52,262 bases of DNA from Scytalidium lignicola (taxonomy: Eukaryota > Ascomycota > Leotiomycetes): contig NCSJ02000300.1 of assembly GCA_002812745.2 (NCBI GenBank), forward strand, positions 1 to 52,262, in the 5' to 3' direction. Within the stretch, counting starts at the first letter, position 1. Each line of letters begins with the position of its first letter. Positions 34,965 through 45,277 of the stretch are shown in pieces. The notes beneath the pieces were generated by a model that saw nothing but the letters and a program-made list of their open reading frames with translations, made no database searches and had not been told where the DNA came from. The translations under genes and the position numbers were made by a program.

Positions 34965-37004
34965 ATGAGTGCGACAGTTTCCAAAATTTCTCCCGGATCA
35001 AAGGAGTTTTATCTTAAACAACCTCACAACTATAGCTTAGGAATAGAATCAGTCCTTGCATTCCATGAAAGTGAGCTTGGTCTCTCATCCAATCAAACTT
35101 CTCAATCGACGCTTGTGAAAGACCTTAGCTATGAAGTTCGAGAACATCCCCCCTTCACTTCGATCTCTCCTACATCCAAGGTCTATCGAAGTTGGGGTGT
35201 AGTAGGAGCAGATGGCAAGCCGCAACCATATAAGCTTGAACCACTACAAATCTTGGGAAAGAAGCTCAAAGAAGCACTTCCAAATTTGTCTTTCAAAGTC
35301 TTAGATTCCATCCCTCCGACAGAAAAAGATACTGATTTATACAATAGTTGGATCATTAGAAAAGCCTCATCAGTAGCTGGAGCTGGTGAACAAAGAATCT
35401 GCGATGAGCTTCCTCGTGCCAAAAAATCTCCCAAGAGCTGGGATAGCTTTGGCATCCAAGTCGCGTCTCCAGCTATCACAGCTGTAGAAAATGAATTTCA
35501 AATCAGAAATGTTATTGATCACATGGCTGGCCATGAGAACGATCAATATGGTTGCTTCACTACTAACCAATGCGGTTTTAGCGTTCAGGTTGGGTGTTCG
35601 AAATTCGAAGTCATCCAAAAACTTGCCCTTATCTGTCTCGTATACGAAGAGGAAATCTCACATCTTCACCCACCTTGTAGACGTCATGACGAGAGTGATT
35701 CAAACGACCTTTTCCAAAGCAATCGACTCAGGCTTCTGGCCAGCGTGAAGCATGTTCCAACAATGTACAAGGACTGTTCAACATCTGCTATTATTCAAAG
35801 GGGAATAACTATCAAGCACCTTGAGGAGCTTATGAGCTCCAAGTGTCAGACCACCATTGACAACAATACATTAAAATATCAGGCTGATAAAGCTGACTTG
35901 GCAAGATTCATGAACTATCCAGCTGGCAAGAATCAATATACAACGGGAAATCCGAATCGGGCAGTGAATTTTACTACCTGTGTTCGTACAAAAGATCAGC
36001 AATGTACCGTCGAGTTTCGACAGCATCGTGGGACACTCTCAATCGAAGATATCGAAAACTGGGTGGAGTTCGTTGTCAATCTGGTGAGATTGGCTGAATA
36101 TTACGCTGAATATCCAGAAAATTTCCCCGTTCAGAAATGGGAGGATACGACAGGATCAGCTCCAGCTAAGGGGAAGAGAAAGAGGGTACGTGTCTTCGAT
36201 CTTATTGATGAGATGGAACTGCCAAATGCTAAGCGGATATACTGGGAGGGGAGAGTGGCTAAATATATGTGTTCTGAGAAGGGTGGACCTGACGATAGGA
36301 GCGACGATGAGCTTGACATCCGTAGATTGCAGACACCAGAGTCCTCAAAATTATCAGATCCCCACTCTTCTCCTCGCCCAATTAGAACCTTCAGATCTCC
36401 TGGCTCCGTAAAGGGTCAAAGTCCATCAGAAAAAAGCAAAGAAGGGAACACCATTGATGCAGGGGTTTGGGCTACAGAGCATTTCACACATGATGGATTC
36501 ACCTGGAAAGTTACAAACTTCAACATGGATGAGTGGAATACTGAGTATACTGATACAAGGCTCGGTCGTAGTACTATGATGTGTGGAATAAACGCCCTTG
36601 TGCAATCCTTCCAGGCACAATACCCCGAGTCGCCTTACGCAAATCCTAAAAGAAAAGATGAGTATGTTAACTTAGCAAAAACTATACAGCCTACCATTTC
36701 AAGAAAAGAAGGGGTAACTGATGATACTCTAGAGAGACTTATCTCTATACTCACTAAGGATGAATACAGACTAGTCCGAGTTGATTTCTCAGGGGCTCGA
36801 AGATGGGACCAGGAGGGTGGGCCTGGCAAGAGCTTATACATTTACATCTCAGGCCATGATCCGTTCCAGATCCAAAAGGAAAAGGCTGCTAAACAAGAAG
36901 CTAAAGGCAAAGGCAAAGGAAAAGAAACTCGTATTGAAAACCCGAACCCAATGGGTCACTGGGAAAGCATGAGGCGAAAGGATGGTATAAAGGAACACGC
37001 CTGA
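34965..37004 (+). CDS. Amidoligase-like domain fused to a candidate cysteine peptidase domain
   Basis: A single exon of 679 aa. Residues about 160-380 match the fungal amidoligase family (glutamine-synthetase/GCS-like fold): strand FGIQVASP (162-169), NQCGFSVQVG (201-210), FEVIQKLALICLVYEEE, HPPCRR, RAVNFTT, and EFRQHRGT (350-357) followed by IENWVEFVVNLVRLAEYY. The usual acidic residue of the first strand is Gln165, and the usual His-Val-His of the second motif is Ser206-Val-Gln208, so catalytic activity is doubtful. Residues about 500-679 are a separate domain: TMMCGINALVQSF with Cys540, strand LYIYISG, and GHWESM with His665. This resembles OTU/papain-like peptidases and is inference. A Lys-rich linker and an acidic-to-basic disordered region join the two. 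The start at 34965 was chosen for its context; an in-frame ATG lies 45 nt upstream. Confidence 0.75.
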   Translation: MSATVSKISPGSKEFYLKQPHNYSLGIESVLAFHESELGLSSNQTSQSTLVKDLSYEVREHPPFTSISPTSKVYRSWGVVGADGKPQPYKLEPLQILGKKLKEALPNLSFKVLDSIPPTEKDTDLYNSWIIRKASSVAGAGEQRICDELPRAKKSPKSWDSFGIQVASPAITAVENEFQIRNVIDHMAGHENDQYGCFTTNQCGFSVQVGCSKFEVIQKLALICLVYEEEISHLHPPCRRHDESDSNDLFQSNRLRLLASVKHVPTMYKDCSTSAIIQRGITIKHLEELMSSKCQTTIDNNTLKYQADKADLARFMNYPAGKNQYTTGNPNRAVNFTTCVRTKDQQCTVEFRQHRGTLSIEDIENWVEFVVNLVRLAEYYAEYPENFPVQKWEDTTGSAPAKGKRKRVRVFDLIDEMELPNAKRIYWEGRVAKYMCSEKGGPDDRSDDELDIRRLQTPESSKLSDPHSSPRPIRTFRSPGSVKGQSPSEKSKEGNTIDAGVWATEHFTHDGFTWKVTNFNMDEWNTEYTDTRLGRSTMMCGINALVQSFQAQYPESPYANPKRKDEYVNLAKTIQPTISRKEGVTDDTLERLISILTKDEYRLVRVDFSGARRWDQEGGPGKSLYIYISGHDPFQIQKEKAAKQEAKGKGKGKETRIENPNPMGHWESMRRKDGIKEHA

Positions 37005-37347
37005 TGTTGAATGGTATTTTTGGAATTTATAGTTTTGTAATTAGATAGCAACATTGTATTGTAATTTGTTTTTGCTAATACTAGACTGCTACTGTTCAGT
37101 AAAATCATTTGGGTATCTCTGTACGTGCCATATTTAGAAGCTTGCCACTTCACCAATGGCTTGTCTCAACGTTAAACTAATCGTCAAGTAATTCCATCCT
37201 GTGTGCCATCTTGTTCAGAAATAAGCTCACAAACGCCATATCAATCATTTAAATTTGTTAGCTTCATTCATCATGCATTTCCCAGTAATCATCGCGAATG
37301 CTCAGCCCCAAATTGGTCTCACCCTGCCATTACATCCCCAAGAATCA
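37005..37347. other. Convergent 3' flanks
   Basis: A 343-bp spacer between the amidoligase-like gene and the orphan gene on the other strand. Nothing beyond 3' UTRs is evident. Confidence 0.5.
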
Positions 37348-38964
37348 TCAATCACTGTCGTTATTGCGAGCCTTCTCCAGTTCCTCAATAACAACGTCCC
37401 AAATAAAACGAAACTGCATCCGTCTCTTAGCCTCATCAAATGATTCCATATCATAGATTGCTCCTCCGGTAGGTTGGCGTTCTTGTTCAATATATCTAGC
37501 CCTAGTATCTGCCCAATCTTGTAGTTCCTCCTTAGATCTTCCGACCAGATTTTCCTCAATGGAGAGTGGGTCTTCTAGAAGCTGCCAGTTGCCTTCCTCA
37601 ATAAGTCTGGTTGTGCAGTTATCAACGATCTTAGCCTTGTACCAATCATTCTCAGTAAGAGTATCCATGACACCTCGTACGAAATGGACTTCTTTGGCCC
37701 CAGTACCGGATTTTCTCTCGTAGTTCAATTCATCGCGACACATGGAAACGAGCCGAATGTTCTCCAGATCCATCATGAGTTGAAGACTGACAATGTAGCA
37801 AAGAGTATAAACCTCGATGTCGCTATTCATTCGTACCTTCTCTTCCCTCTTGAACTGTTTCTCCTTTGCTGCTGCTACTTTCATCTCTGTTTTGACCTGC
37901 ATAGCGAGTTTTGTTTGAGCAGAAATTCTACTCTCCTGGAAGTCTTTCAAGTAGCGAGCGTACTTTTCCTTAGCTGGTGAGAAGCAGGTAACATCATCGT
38001 CGGAATCTGAGCTCGTGTCGGAGGATTCAGAAGAATCATACCATGGGTGGACGTATTGTTGGGAGACTGGCATGCTACCAAACTGAATGTTTTCAAGTTT
38101 AGGAGTCATTGGAGGTGTTGGTGGAGTATTTGCACTGTCCTGGGAGATCTCGGAGATCGTCATATCATACTCAAGAGATTCCATCTCGTAGATAGTCGAA
38201 AGAGATACATCGCTCTTTGAAGAATATCGTGGTGGAGAGCCAATGATAGGAGTGGGAGACAGCAATGGAAGCGAATCAATCAGTTGTTTAGCTTCGATAA
38301 CTATGCCCAGCTCCCCCGCGCCTGCCAAATCAACGGAAACTGATTGAGAGCCTACCCAGCATGATGTGTAGTTGTCAAAGAAGGAAACTGGTGCTTGATC
38401 AGTAGTCGGACAGATTTCAAAGGAAATCGCATTTTTGCAGTAAAGTGACTCGGGTGCAGCTTCGATATTGGCTTTTTCCTGGAATGCTACTGAACGTTTC
38501 GTCTCTTTCTCGGTATATACTGCATCTTTGATATCCATACACTCCTTACGAGTGAACTTCCAGCCTCTTTCAATCATCTCGACTGCAACAACTTCATTGA
38601 GATTCTTCAGGTACTCTGAATATTTTGTATCATCTTCCGCTGACTTTCTCATGTCCCTCTTTCGTACCTCTCTAAGCGTGAAGATTGGACAGTAGTCGTC
38701 AATCATATCTCGAAAACCACGCCAGCGCTTGCTCACTTCGACCGGCTGGTTTGTTAAAAGCCAAGGCGCACCACCACGTGCTTGAGCTGCGAGACGGTCT
38801 ATATAGACCTGAGATGAGTTATGGAGACCAGGGGAGAGGTAGTAATCATTGTGTGCTAAGTGGTGGGTAGGGTTTCGTAAAACTTGAAGGTGGACTGTTG
38901 GGTTTTGCTGAACTGGACTGAAGACTCCAACTTTGGGTTCAGTTCCAAGGATTGTGGCCTCCAT
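37348..38964 (-). CDS. Orphan 538-aa protein, function unknown
   Basis: One uninterrupted frame with a convincing ATG start. I recognise no family. Residues 1-175 are partly ordered. About 175-330 is disordered, with Pro/Ser-rich and acidic runs (DSSESSDTSSDSDDD at 310-324). About 330-380 is a Lys/Glu-rich helix, probably coiled coil, and the C-terminal 150 residues are helical and charged. A short internal similarity links KYSEYLKNL (114-122) with KYARYLKDF (334-342). There is no signal peptide or membrane helix. It is convergent with the amidoligase-like gene 343 bp away, so linkage of function is only a possibility. Length and lack of stops support a real gene. Confidence 0.7.
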   Translation of the reverse strand: MEATILGTEPKVGVFSPVQQNPTVHLQVLRNPTHHLAHNDYYLSPGLHNSSQVYIDRLAAQARGGAPWLLTNQPVEVSKRWRGFRDMIDDYCPIFTLREVRKRDMRKSAEDDTKYSEYLKNLNEVVAVEMIERGWKFTRKECMDIKDAVYTEKETKRSVAFQEKANIEAAPESLYCKNAISFEICPTTDQAPVSFFDNYTSCWVGSQSVSVDLAGAGELGIVIEAKQLIDSLPLLSPTPIIGSPPRYSSKSDVSLSTIYEMESLEYDMTISEISQDSANTPPTPPMTPKLENIQFGSMPVSQQYVHPWYDSSESSDTSSDSDDDVTCFSPAKEKYARYLKDFQESRISAQTKLAMQVKTEMKVAAAKEKQFKREEKVRMNSDIEVYTLCYIVSLQLMMDLENIRLVSMCRDELNYERKSGTGAKEVHFVRGVMDTLTENDWYKAKIVDNCTTRLIEEGNWQLLEDPLSIEENLVGRSKEELQDWADTRARYIEQERQPTGGAIYDMESFDEAKRRMQFRFIWDVVIEELEKARNNDSD

Positions 38965-39798
38965 AGCTGGATATTTCGCTGAAAAGAAATCAAGAGATAT
39001 GATGAACCGAAGTTGGTGGTGTAAAATTTGTTTTCGATGGAATGAAATTACTCAGAAGAGTGAAAGGTCTTAGAAATCGAAGTAGTCACTTTTGCTGAAA
39101 GTGTAAAGGCTTCTCACGCTGATTTCGGGCATCTATTCTTGTTGATGGATGGCTGCATGAAATGATATGAAATTATGATTTTGAAGACATGTGAGAATAT
39201 GAAAGATGAGAAATTGGTTGATGGGTAAAGAATGGAGAGTGAAAGGTCAATTGGAAATGGCATCAAAAATCGTGGGAACGACGCGTTCGTGGGATTGGAT
39301 TTCGCAAAGGTAAAGTTGAGAACCAGCGTCAAGCGTTGGTACAAATTTTGAATTGGACTGAGGTTCAGCACACCTTGACAATAGAGCATTTCACATTTCA
39401 ATAGGCAGCCAAAAGAACAAAGAACAATAAGAGGATGAGATGATATGCTTTTGAAGAACTACTTATTCCTATGTCACATGAAATTATAATTTAGACAGCT
39501 GAGCAAAGAGACTTGGGTTAGATTTCCCTCCATCAAGTGTGAAGAGAGCTAAATAAGGAAGCCGAATTGCGCTATTGCATCACTGTGATCACGATTCACT
39601 AAATCACGAGTCACAGCCCAACAAGGTGCATAGAGCATTCATTGCAACCGAACATCTAACCTGACTATTACCGTCATCTGAGTTACAGCTTCCTGTAAAG
39701 CTCATAATAGAATTCATTATAAGAACTCTTAAAGCCACTAATGTGGGCTTTCGATTTAGATATTTCTAGCTCCTGATAGCACTGTTCTAATAGCACAA
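38965..39798. other. Promoter of the orphan gene / RPB7 3' flank
   Basis: An 834-bp A/T-rich spacer between two minus-strand genes. No gene or RNA is recognised. Confidence 0.5.
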
Positions 39799-40472
39799 TC
39801 ATGAGGCTTGGAGACATCTAAGCAGCAGAATTAGTTGACAGTAATCGACATGATTCCACAGTCACTCACCCTAAGTAATCCTCCTTGATACTGGCAATCG
39901 CATACATGCCACCAACTTCAGCTCGGGTACCGATTAACTTCACGCGTACGTGCGTGCCAACCTCAATTACTGAATCCTCATTATTTGTAAATTGTGGTGG
40001 TGTAGCATTTGGGTCGAACTTGATGTCCGGGGGGATGAGCTGTCCAACACTGTTAGCATTTTCCAATGAGGTTAGAGGGCCTAACTGACATGTGCGGAGA
40101 CGAAGAGGGGTAAGGGTCCAGCATCGGCGAAGAAGCCGACTTGATTCACGGAGGTGACAATAGCATCAACCTAAACACACATAAGCTAAGAGGGACCAAC
40201 CAGCCATATCAACCGTCTCTCACAGTCTCGCCCTTGAAAGGCCTCCAAACAACCGCGCGATATCCAACGGTAAACTCCGCCAAACCACTTCCTGGAAGAA
40301 TTCTTCCCTCGGAGATGTTGAAAGTATCCATTATTGTGATGATGAAGTATCGGCCGGTGCAAGTGCCTTCCACATCCTTCAACAGCTTCCCTGTAACCAA
40401 CTCATGCATATTTCGGCCAAAGTAAGATGGATGCAGGGTAACCTGTCTCTCTAGGTTGTACAAGAAAAACAT
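39799..40472 (-). CDS. RPB7: RNA polymerase II subunit Rpb7
   Basis: Four exons (40224-40472, 40090-40170, 39870-40039, 39799-39817), with introns of about 50 nt, encode 172 aa, matching the 171-172 aa of the family. Rpb7 pairs with Rpb4 to form the stalk of RNA polymerase II, which binds nascent RNA. The N-terminal ribonucleoprotein-like domain starts [19 protein letters not shown]. The S1/OB domain includes [19 protein letters not shown] and [10 protein letters not shown], with the strands [27 protein letters not shown]. The last exon is only 19 nt and codes for the final CLQAS. Reading through the first donor gives a stop within a few codons, which supports the splice. Confidence 0.94.
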
Positions 40473-41424
40473 CTCGACGTTGTACAGTGGCGATATTCGA
40501 TAGTTTGTATTTCGATATGCGATCTAGGAACTCAGAACGTGTCTTGGGCAGAGTTTGTCAGGTAAAAAAGATTATTGTAAGAATATAGAAAGCGACCGGC
40601 TAGGCTATTGACACTCGGGGGTTTTATGAAGAGAGCGAGGTGGAAGAGAGAAAAGTCTCAAGATTATGCTTCAGAGTGTATGCAACGGTTTTCATGAAGG
40701 CGAAAGGTTGAGTTGGAAGGATACGATTTGCCGCTCGGAGGCGCTCTTTTGCTCAAATATATTAAAAGTCGTCACGTAAACGCGATTTACCCCCTCTAAA
40801 GCCACATACAGCTGAGCCTCAATATCACACAGGCTATCTGAAGCTAGAGAACGTGATGCGCCCTGAAGCTATTCTAGGTCATCAGCCCAGAGCGCAGTAG
40901 AGCGCTAGGTTAGCAACAAACCTGCAAATCTCAATCGAGCTGAAAGGAGCGCGCGTCTGCAAGAACCAACCGCTCTGGCAGCTCTTCTAATCCCGTTCTA
41001 GGAAGCGCGCAAAAGGTGTCGACGCGAAATGGCAACTAAGGGCGAAGACTGGCGGACTTGAGGTCGAAGAAGGAAGAGCGATGTAGTTCCAGAGGCTCGA
41101 GATGTTCAAGCGCGGAATTTATTTCCTTATTAGTGCTAGAATATTCTGTCTGTCTGCGTTGTTTGCATCCCTCAGAACGTCCCCCAGCCTGAACGCCATG
41201 CCCGAGGCAGGAACGGAAACGGACATGTGAATTCCGTGGGTTGAGTAATTAAGTAATGATAATCGTACGTCCATAAGTCTGACATCTCTTGTTTGATATA
41301 ATTCCTTCACTTTCAATTCTGTTCGAGATCAAAGCTCTTTAAAATACAAGTATTCTCTCGTTGATACTGAGAACCCTTCTTTATCCCCGCAGTCTTGGGT
41401 TTGTTACATAATACACATTCAACA
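40473..41424. other. Divergent promoter region, RPB7 / MPO1-like
   Basis: A 952-bp spacer between divergent start codons, moderately G/C-rich in the middle. No reading frame or recognised motif. Confidence 0.5.
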
Positions 41425-42145
41425 ATGTCACCACTCGATCTGGAAAAGCAGTTGACCTTCGTGAGTTCCCCGGGTCGTACGGCCGTCGCAATCCGCAGCG
41501 GCCGCCAAGCTGACTTTCGCCACAGTATGGAGCATATCACCACAATAATGTCAATATTGCTATTCATATGATCTTCGTACCCACAATCCTGGCTTCAGGA
41601 CTCCTGCTTGTATGTGTGTTGCACACCCCTCGGCGGGGATCCCAGAGCTTAGTGCAGAGCTGACATAAGACGTACTTTAGGCCACTAATTCCCCAGTCCT
41701 AATACCACTCCCACCATGGCTGAGCATTCCAGGTCTCCCATTAAATTTGGGAACCCTAGGAGCGATAGGTTACAGTGGCTTCTACCTGCTGTTGGAACCC
41801 TTCGCGGGAATGATCACGCTTCCACTCATCATGGGCTGGGTTGCGTATGCGAACCATCTCACATCCACGGTGCCTTCTCCCACGAATAAGGTAGCGATAG
41901 GACTCCAGATTGTATCCTGGCTCATCCAATTCGTTGGTCATGGTGTATTCGAGGGCAGGGCGCCTGCACTACTTGATAACCTCGTCCAAGCCTTCGTCTT
42001 AGCCCCTTTCTTCGTCTTCATGGAATTAATGTTCAAGTTAGGGTATAGGCCTGAACTGCAAACTCGCGTGGAGAAGGCCGTCCTAGAGAAGATTAAGGAG
42101 TTCAAGACAGGAAAGCAGGACGAAGCTCCAAAGGAGCCTAAATAG
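41425..42145 (+). CDS. MPO1: Mpo1-like 2-hydroxy fatty acid dioxygenase (DUF962 family)
   Basis: Three exons (41425-41460, 41526-41609, 41681-42145) encode 194 aa. Yeast Mpo1 is an Fe(II)-dependent dioxygenase of the endoplasmic reticulum that performs alpha-oxidation of 2-hydroxy fatty acids in phytosphingosine breakdown. Family features are present: the start SPLDLEKQLTFYGAYHH, several His residues (HHNNVNIAIH) suited to metal binding, four hydrophobic segments, and the late motif GHGVFEGRAPALLDNLVQA. The C-terminal tail is Lys-rich (KIKEFKTGKQDEAPKEPK). The first exon is only 36 nt. The role is transferred from the family. Confidence 0.92.
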
Positions 42146-43144
42146 GTTTCTGGCAAAGTTTGGTCCGGCGTTACTCAAATATAACTAGGGAACGCAGAGC
42201 TGGAAAATGTTCTAGGTAAGAATTATGTGCAGAAGGGATTTGTCAGTGTAAGTGAAAGAAATTGGAGGCTAAGTACTGATGATGACGCGGAGAGATTCTG
42301 CTGAATATGAGGAGTCCAGAACGATTATTTAACTTGTGATGGAAGTTGGGAAATAGGAATTCTCATTGTGCTATGGTTTCATTATGTACAAAAAAAATCA
42401 CGAATTACTTTTACGGTAGGCACGGTTAGGCAGGAGCCACTATAGTTCTTTTATTCAATGTTACATTCATTCTTTCAAGTGGACTTCACTGCTGTTTATT
42501 GTTGAGACTAAAGCATGCTAATAATATGATACTTTCGTTTTCCGAAATAGAGAAAACGGATACTCTATGCACAAGTATATGCCCAAGACCAGTCAAACCA
42601 ACCAACTCAAGAGAATAAATTTGGAGCCCGACATGTTCTCGTCGTTCTAGAAGATAAGCTCAAACCTCTACTTTCTGTCATTGTTAACATTCATCAACAT
42701 CCGATGAGCCACTATCCGTCTGTACTAGAAGATTCAATCACCGCTCTGATTTACGTCTATCTTAGATGTACCAGGAGATCAATCTAGTGTTCATATTCTT
42801 ATGACGAAATATTTGCCTGGTGCTTCCGGAGAAAATTGTCTATTAGCTATGTCGACACCTTCAGATTACATAGCGCTGGGAGCGGGAGCTTTTCGTGTAA
42901 GTCTTGGAGAGGGGCGTTGGCTTCTCTGGGTAGTTCGATGGGAGGAGAAGGTGAATTTATTATCTTTTGGTTTTGATTTCGATCTTGCTTTTGCTTCTGC
43001 GACAACGCGTGGAAGTTGGTCGGATTGGGTTTACGGTCGAGTGTTGTTGTTGTAGGTATGGGTGTGGGTTTACGTTGAAGAACTTTTGTGCCAAGGGAGA
43101 GGTCTTTCCATCCCTAAATTATGATTATGATATGTCAGTTTTTG
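42146..43144. other. Convergent intergenic region, no gene seen
   Basis: A 999-bp spacer between the stop codons of the MPO1-like gene and the cysteine-containing orphan. A frame of 84 codons at 42801-43055 has no supporting feature. Confidence 0.5.
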
Positions 43145-44062
43145 TTAATTATATGAAGGGGGAAAACTACTAATGTACTCATCGGAGAAAATTACATTAT
43201 CTAGGATCCGATTTGGGCGGCATGGCATCGGTTGGTGGAGAATAGGTTGTTGGACTGAAGATGCAGCAATAGTAGTAGATACCTGTCCATCATCACTGGG
43301 AACCGCAGGAAGGGGCTTGTCTGGAGCTGCTGCATCTGGCGGCGGATACAATCCATGATGTGTCCTCGTGTACTGTTTCCACTGTTCCCAGAGGATTCCC
43401 GGTTCGGAACGATGGGGGGTATGGGTATGGGTATCAGTATCAGTAGCAGAATCGGCTCTCCTGGCTTCTGCCGCTCCTCCACATCTTTTCCGAACGAACT
43501 CTCGCATCATGAACACCTCTAAAAAGTCCCTCAAACCGTCCTTACAGCATAGCCCTTGATTTGCCGCCCTAGATTCAGGAGTGACGATATGGTGTTCCGC
43601 TTCACATGAGTTGCACAGGAACGTTTTCATCATCTCAACACGCCGCTTGTTACGTTCCACGTCGTGGAAGTCTACATCCATCGCCTCTCCTCGAGTCCAT
43701 TCCACGACAGCAAAATGCAGCGGATCCTCACGAACTCGTTTTCGTTGTTCCGGAGTAAGTGTCTTCAGGAAGTCCTCATCTAGTTTCGGCGTCTTCCCAT
43801 CTTTGGCTCTTCGAAGGCATCGTTGACAGAAGCCTATCACCTCGATGGTCTCCGTAGATCTCCTTCTTCTCCTACTCACCCGCTCCATCACAACTTGAAC
43901 GGCACTCCTCCACCGACTTGCCTTCGCCTCTAGGTTAGCGTTAGTAACAGGCTTGACGCTGCTTCCGTTGGAACTTTTCCCAATCCCATCATAATCAGAC
44001 GTCTTATGTCCACAAGCGCTATGCTTTATGACAACTTTCGTTTTCATTGTGAATTCACCCAT
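43145..44062 (-). CDS. Cysteine-containing orphan protein, possible zinc binder
   Basis: A single frame of 305 aa from the ATG at 44062. No family is recognised. Cysteines fall in pairs: C79/C82 (CQRC) and C150/C153 (CNSC), plus C17-G-H19 near the start, H157-H158, and C172-C173. This spacing could bind zinc. Between the first two groups lies an Arg-rich block (RVSRRRRR, 61-68). The C-terminal third is Pro/His/Thr-rich and probably disordered. There is no signal peptide, so a nuclear or cytosolic location is more likely than secretion. It could be a lineage-specific fungal protein. Confidence 0.65.
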   Translation of the reverse strand: MGEFTMKTKVVIKHSACGHKTSDYDGIGKSSNGSSVKPVTNANLEAKASRWRSAVQVVMERVSRRRRRSTETIEVIGFCQRCLRRAKDGKTPKLDEDFLKTLTPEQRKRVREDPLHFAVVEWTRGEAMDVDFHDVERNKRRVEMMKTFLCNSCEAEHHIVTPESRAANQGLCCKDGLRDFLEVFMMREFVRKRCGGAAEARRADSATDTDTHTHTPHRSEPGILWEQWKQYTRTHHGLYPPPDAAAPDKPLPAVPSDDGQVSTTIAASSVQQPILHQPMPCRPNRILDNVIFSDEYISSFPPSYN

Positions 44063-44682
44063 TTTTTCCAATTAGTCCAAATATATAACNTTTTTTAAGT
44101 TCTAGCAAATTAGTCCTGTTGTCTTTGTTGTGTAGGAAAGTGGTATCCTAGGATTTGTGACAGTCAGTCTGACTTCCTTCTTTCTGTAAATGTTCGGGGA
44201 GAGGTGAGTCGGTCTTTTAAGCACAAGAATGTCTCGGGTCCTTGCTCTTCTACACACAATTACACTTGTGTCAACTCTCCTAGATGTCTTCTTTTTGTGT
44301 AAAGAGAGTTTATTTCAGGCGTTGTCTCATACACAAGAGAAGCACTGTGTCCAATTTTGAAACCGTTATAATGTAGAGAAAGAAGCTTCTTGTCATTGAT
44401 GATCATATACAGTATTTTTTTATAAAAAATGTAGATAATGCTTCTAATGTATTTATATTACTCCTATAACCATACATTTCTAAGTCTATAATCTAATTTT
44501 GTATGTCCCCCCAGTTCGAACCCGAATTCGAACTAATAAGAGAAGAAATGTTTGCGACAACATGCAAAAAACCCCACCTTGATGGATACATATTTTTCTG
44601 ATTTGAGCTTTGTCTATAGGCTACTAAGTACTTAGTAGACGCGGAGCAGAGCAGATCTGATGGAATGGAATGTAATCCAGTG

Positions 44683-44712
44683 GAAATCTAACAGAAATCT
44701 AACAGAACTCAG
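44683..44712 (+). repeat. 11-bp degenerate tandem repeat, left copy
   Basis: Units of the type AAATCTAACAG occur twice in a row, followed by a partial unit. Confidence 0.65.
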
Positions 44713-44727
44713 CTGCTTAACAGGCAN

Positions 44728-44768
44728 GGGGGGGAGCAAAGTTCCTGTAAGGAACTTTGCTCGCCCCC
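44728..44768. repeat. Strong hairpin, 12-bp perfect stem extended by G/C run
   Basis: GAGCAAAGTTCC (44734-44745) pairs with its exact reverse complement (44751-44762) around a 5-nt loop. Outside, a G run on the left and a C run on the right extend the stem with one bulge. The ambiguous base at 44727 lies at its left foot, suggesting that the structure disturbed sequencing. Confidence 0.8.
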
Positions 44769-44949
44769 TCGGCCCCCTCCTTCCATTTTGTCACCATAAC
44801 CAAATTTACCCCGATTTCTTCACTTCCCTTTTAGCCTACAAAATCACTTCTAACTCTCATTCAATCAAATCACCTGAATGGGTTCAGTTATCAGCAGTGA
44901 TGTATGACCTTTTTAGCATTGTTTGATGTGTTGCCAACAATCGACTGTA

Positions 44950-45258
44950 GGCAAATACAGTTCCGGAGGAGGTCGCCAAAAAGGTCAAGGAATTGGGCGT
45001 TCTTTTCTGCAATGCTGGTGATGGAGTTCGTTTTGCCACTCTAACTTCGAAGAAATTTACCTGACATTGTATGATGAACTAGGAAGTCGGTCGAGTCCTT
45101 CAACATATCTCCAACAGCCCTGATCAGCTATGCTCTCTGCGAACGGCCATCCTCCAGGAAGCACGCGCTTCTTCCCATGGGGGGTCAGAGGAGCCACGAG
45201 AAGCTGTAGAAGCTGAGAAGTCGACAGAGGAGTTATGGCTAGACAACTTTGTTCCNAA
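44950..45258 (+). pseudogene. Protein-coding remnants, one resembling a short-chain dehydrogenase
   Basis: From about 44957 a frame reads VPEEVAKKVKELG then VLFCNAGDGVRFATL and stops after about 35 codons. LFCNAG matches the NAG motif of short-chain dehydrogenases, at the right place after a helix. A second open stretch of about 60 codons, in another frame, follows to the ambiguous base at 45256. Neither has a start, partner exons or full domain. The two may be unrelated fragments. The dehydrogenase match rests on a few residues and is tentative. Confidence 0.35.
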
Positions 45259-45277
45259 AAAGCGGTGATAAGCTAAA

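Noticed and set aside
44515..44540. TTCGAAC sequences resembling a tRNA B box
   Set aside because: No pairing arms, anticodon stem or A box could be found around them; they form a short inverted repeat of TTCGAA instead.
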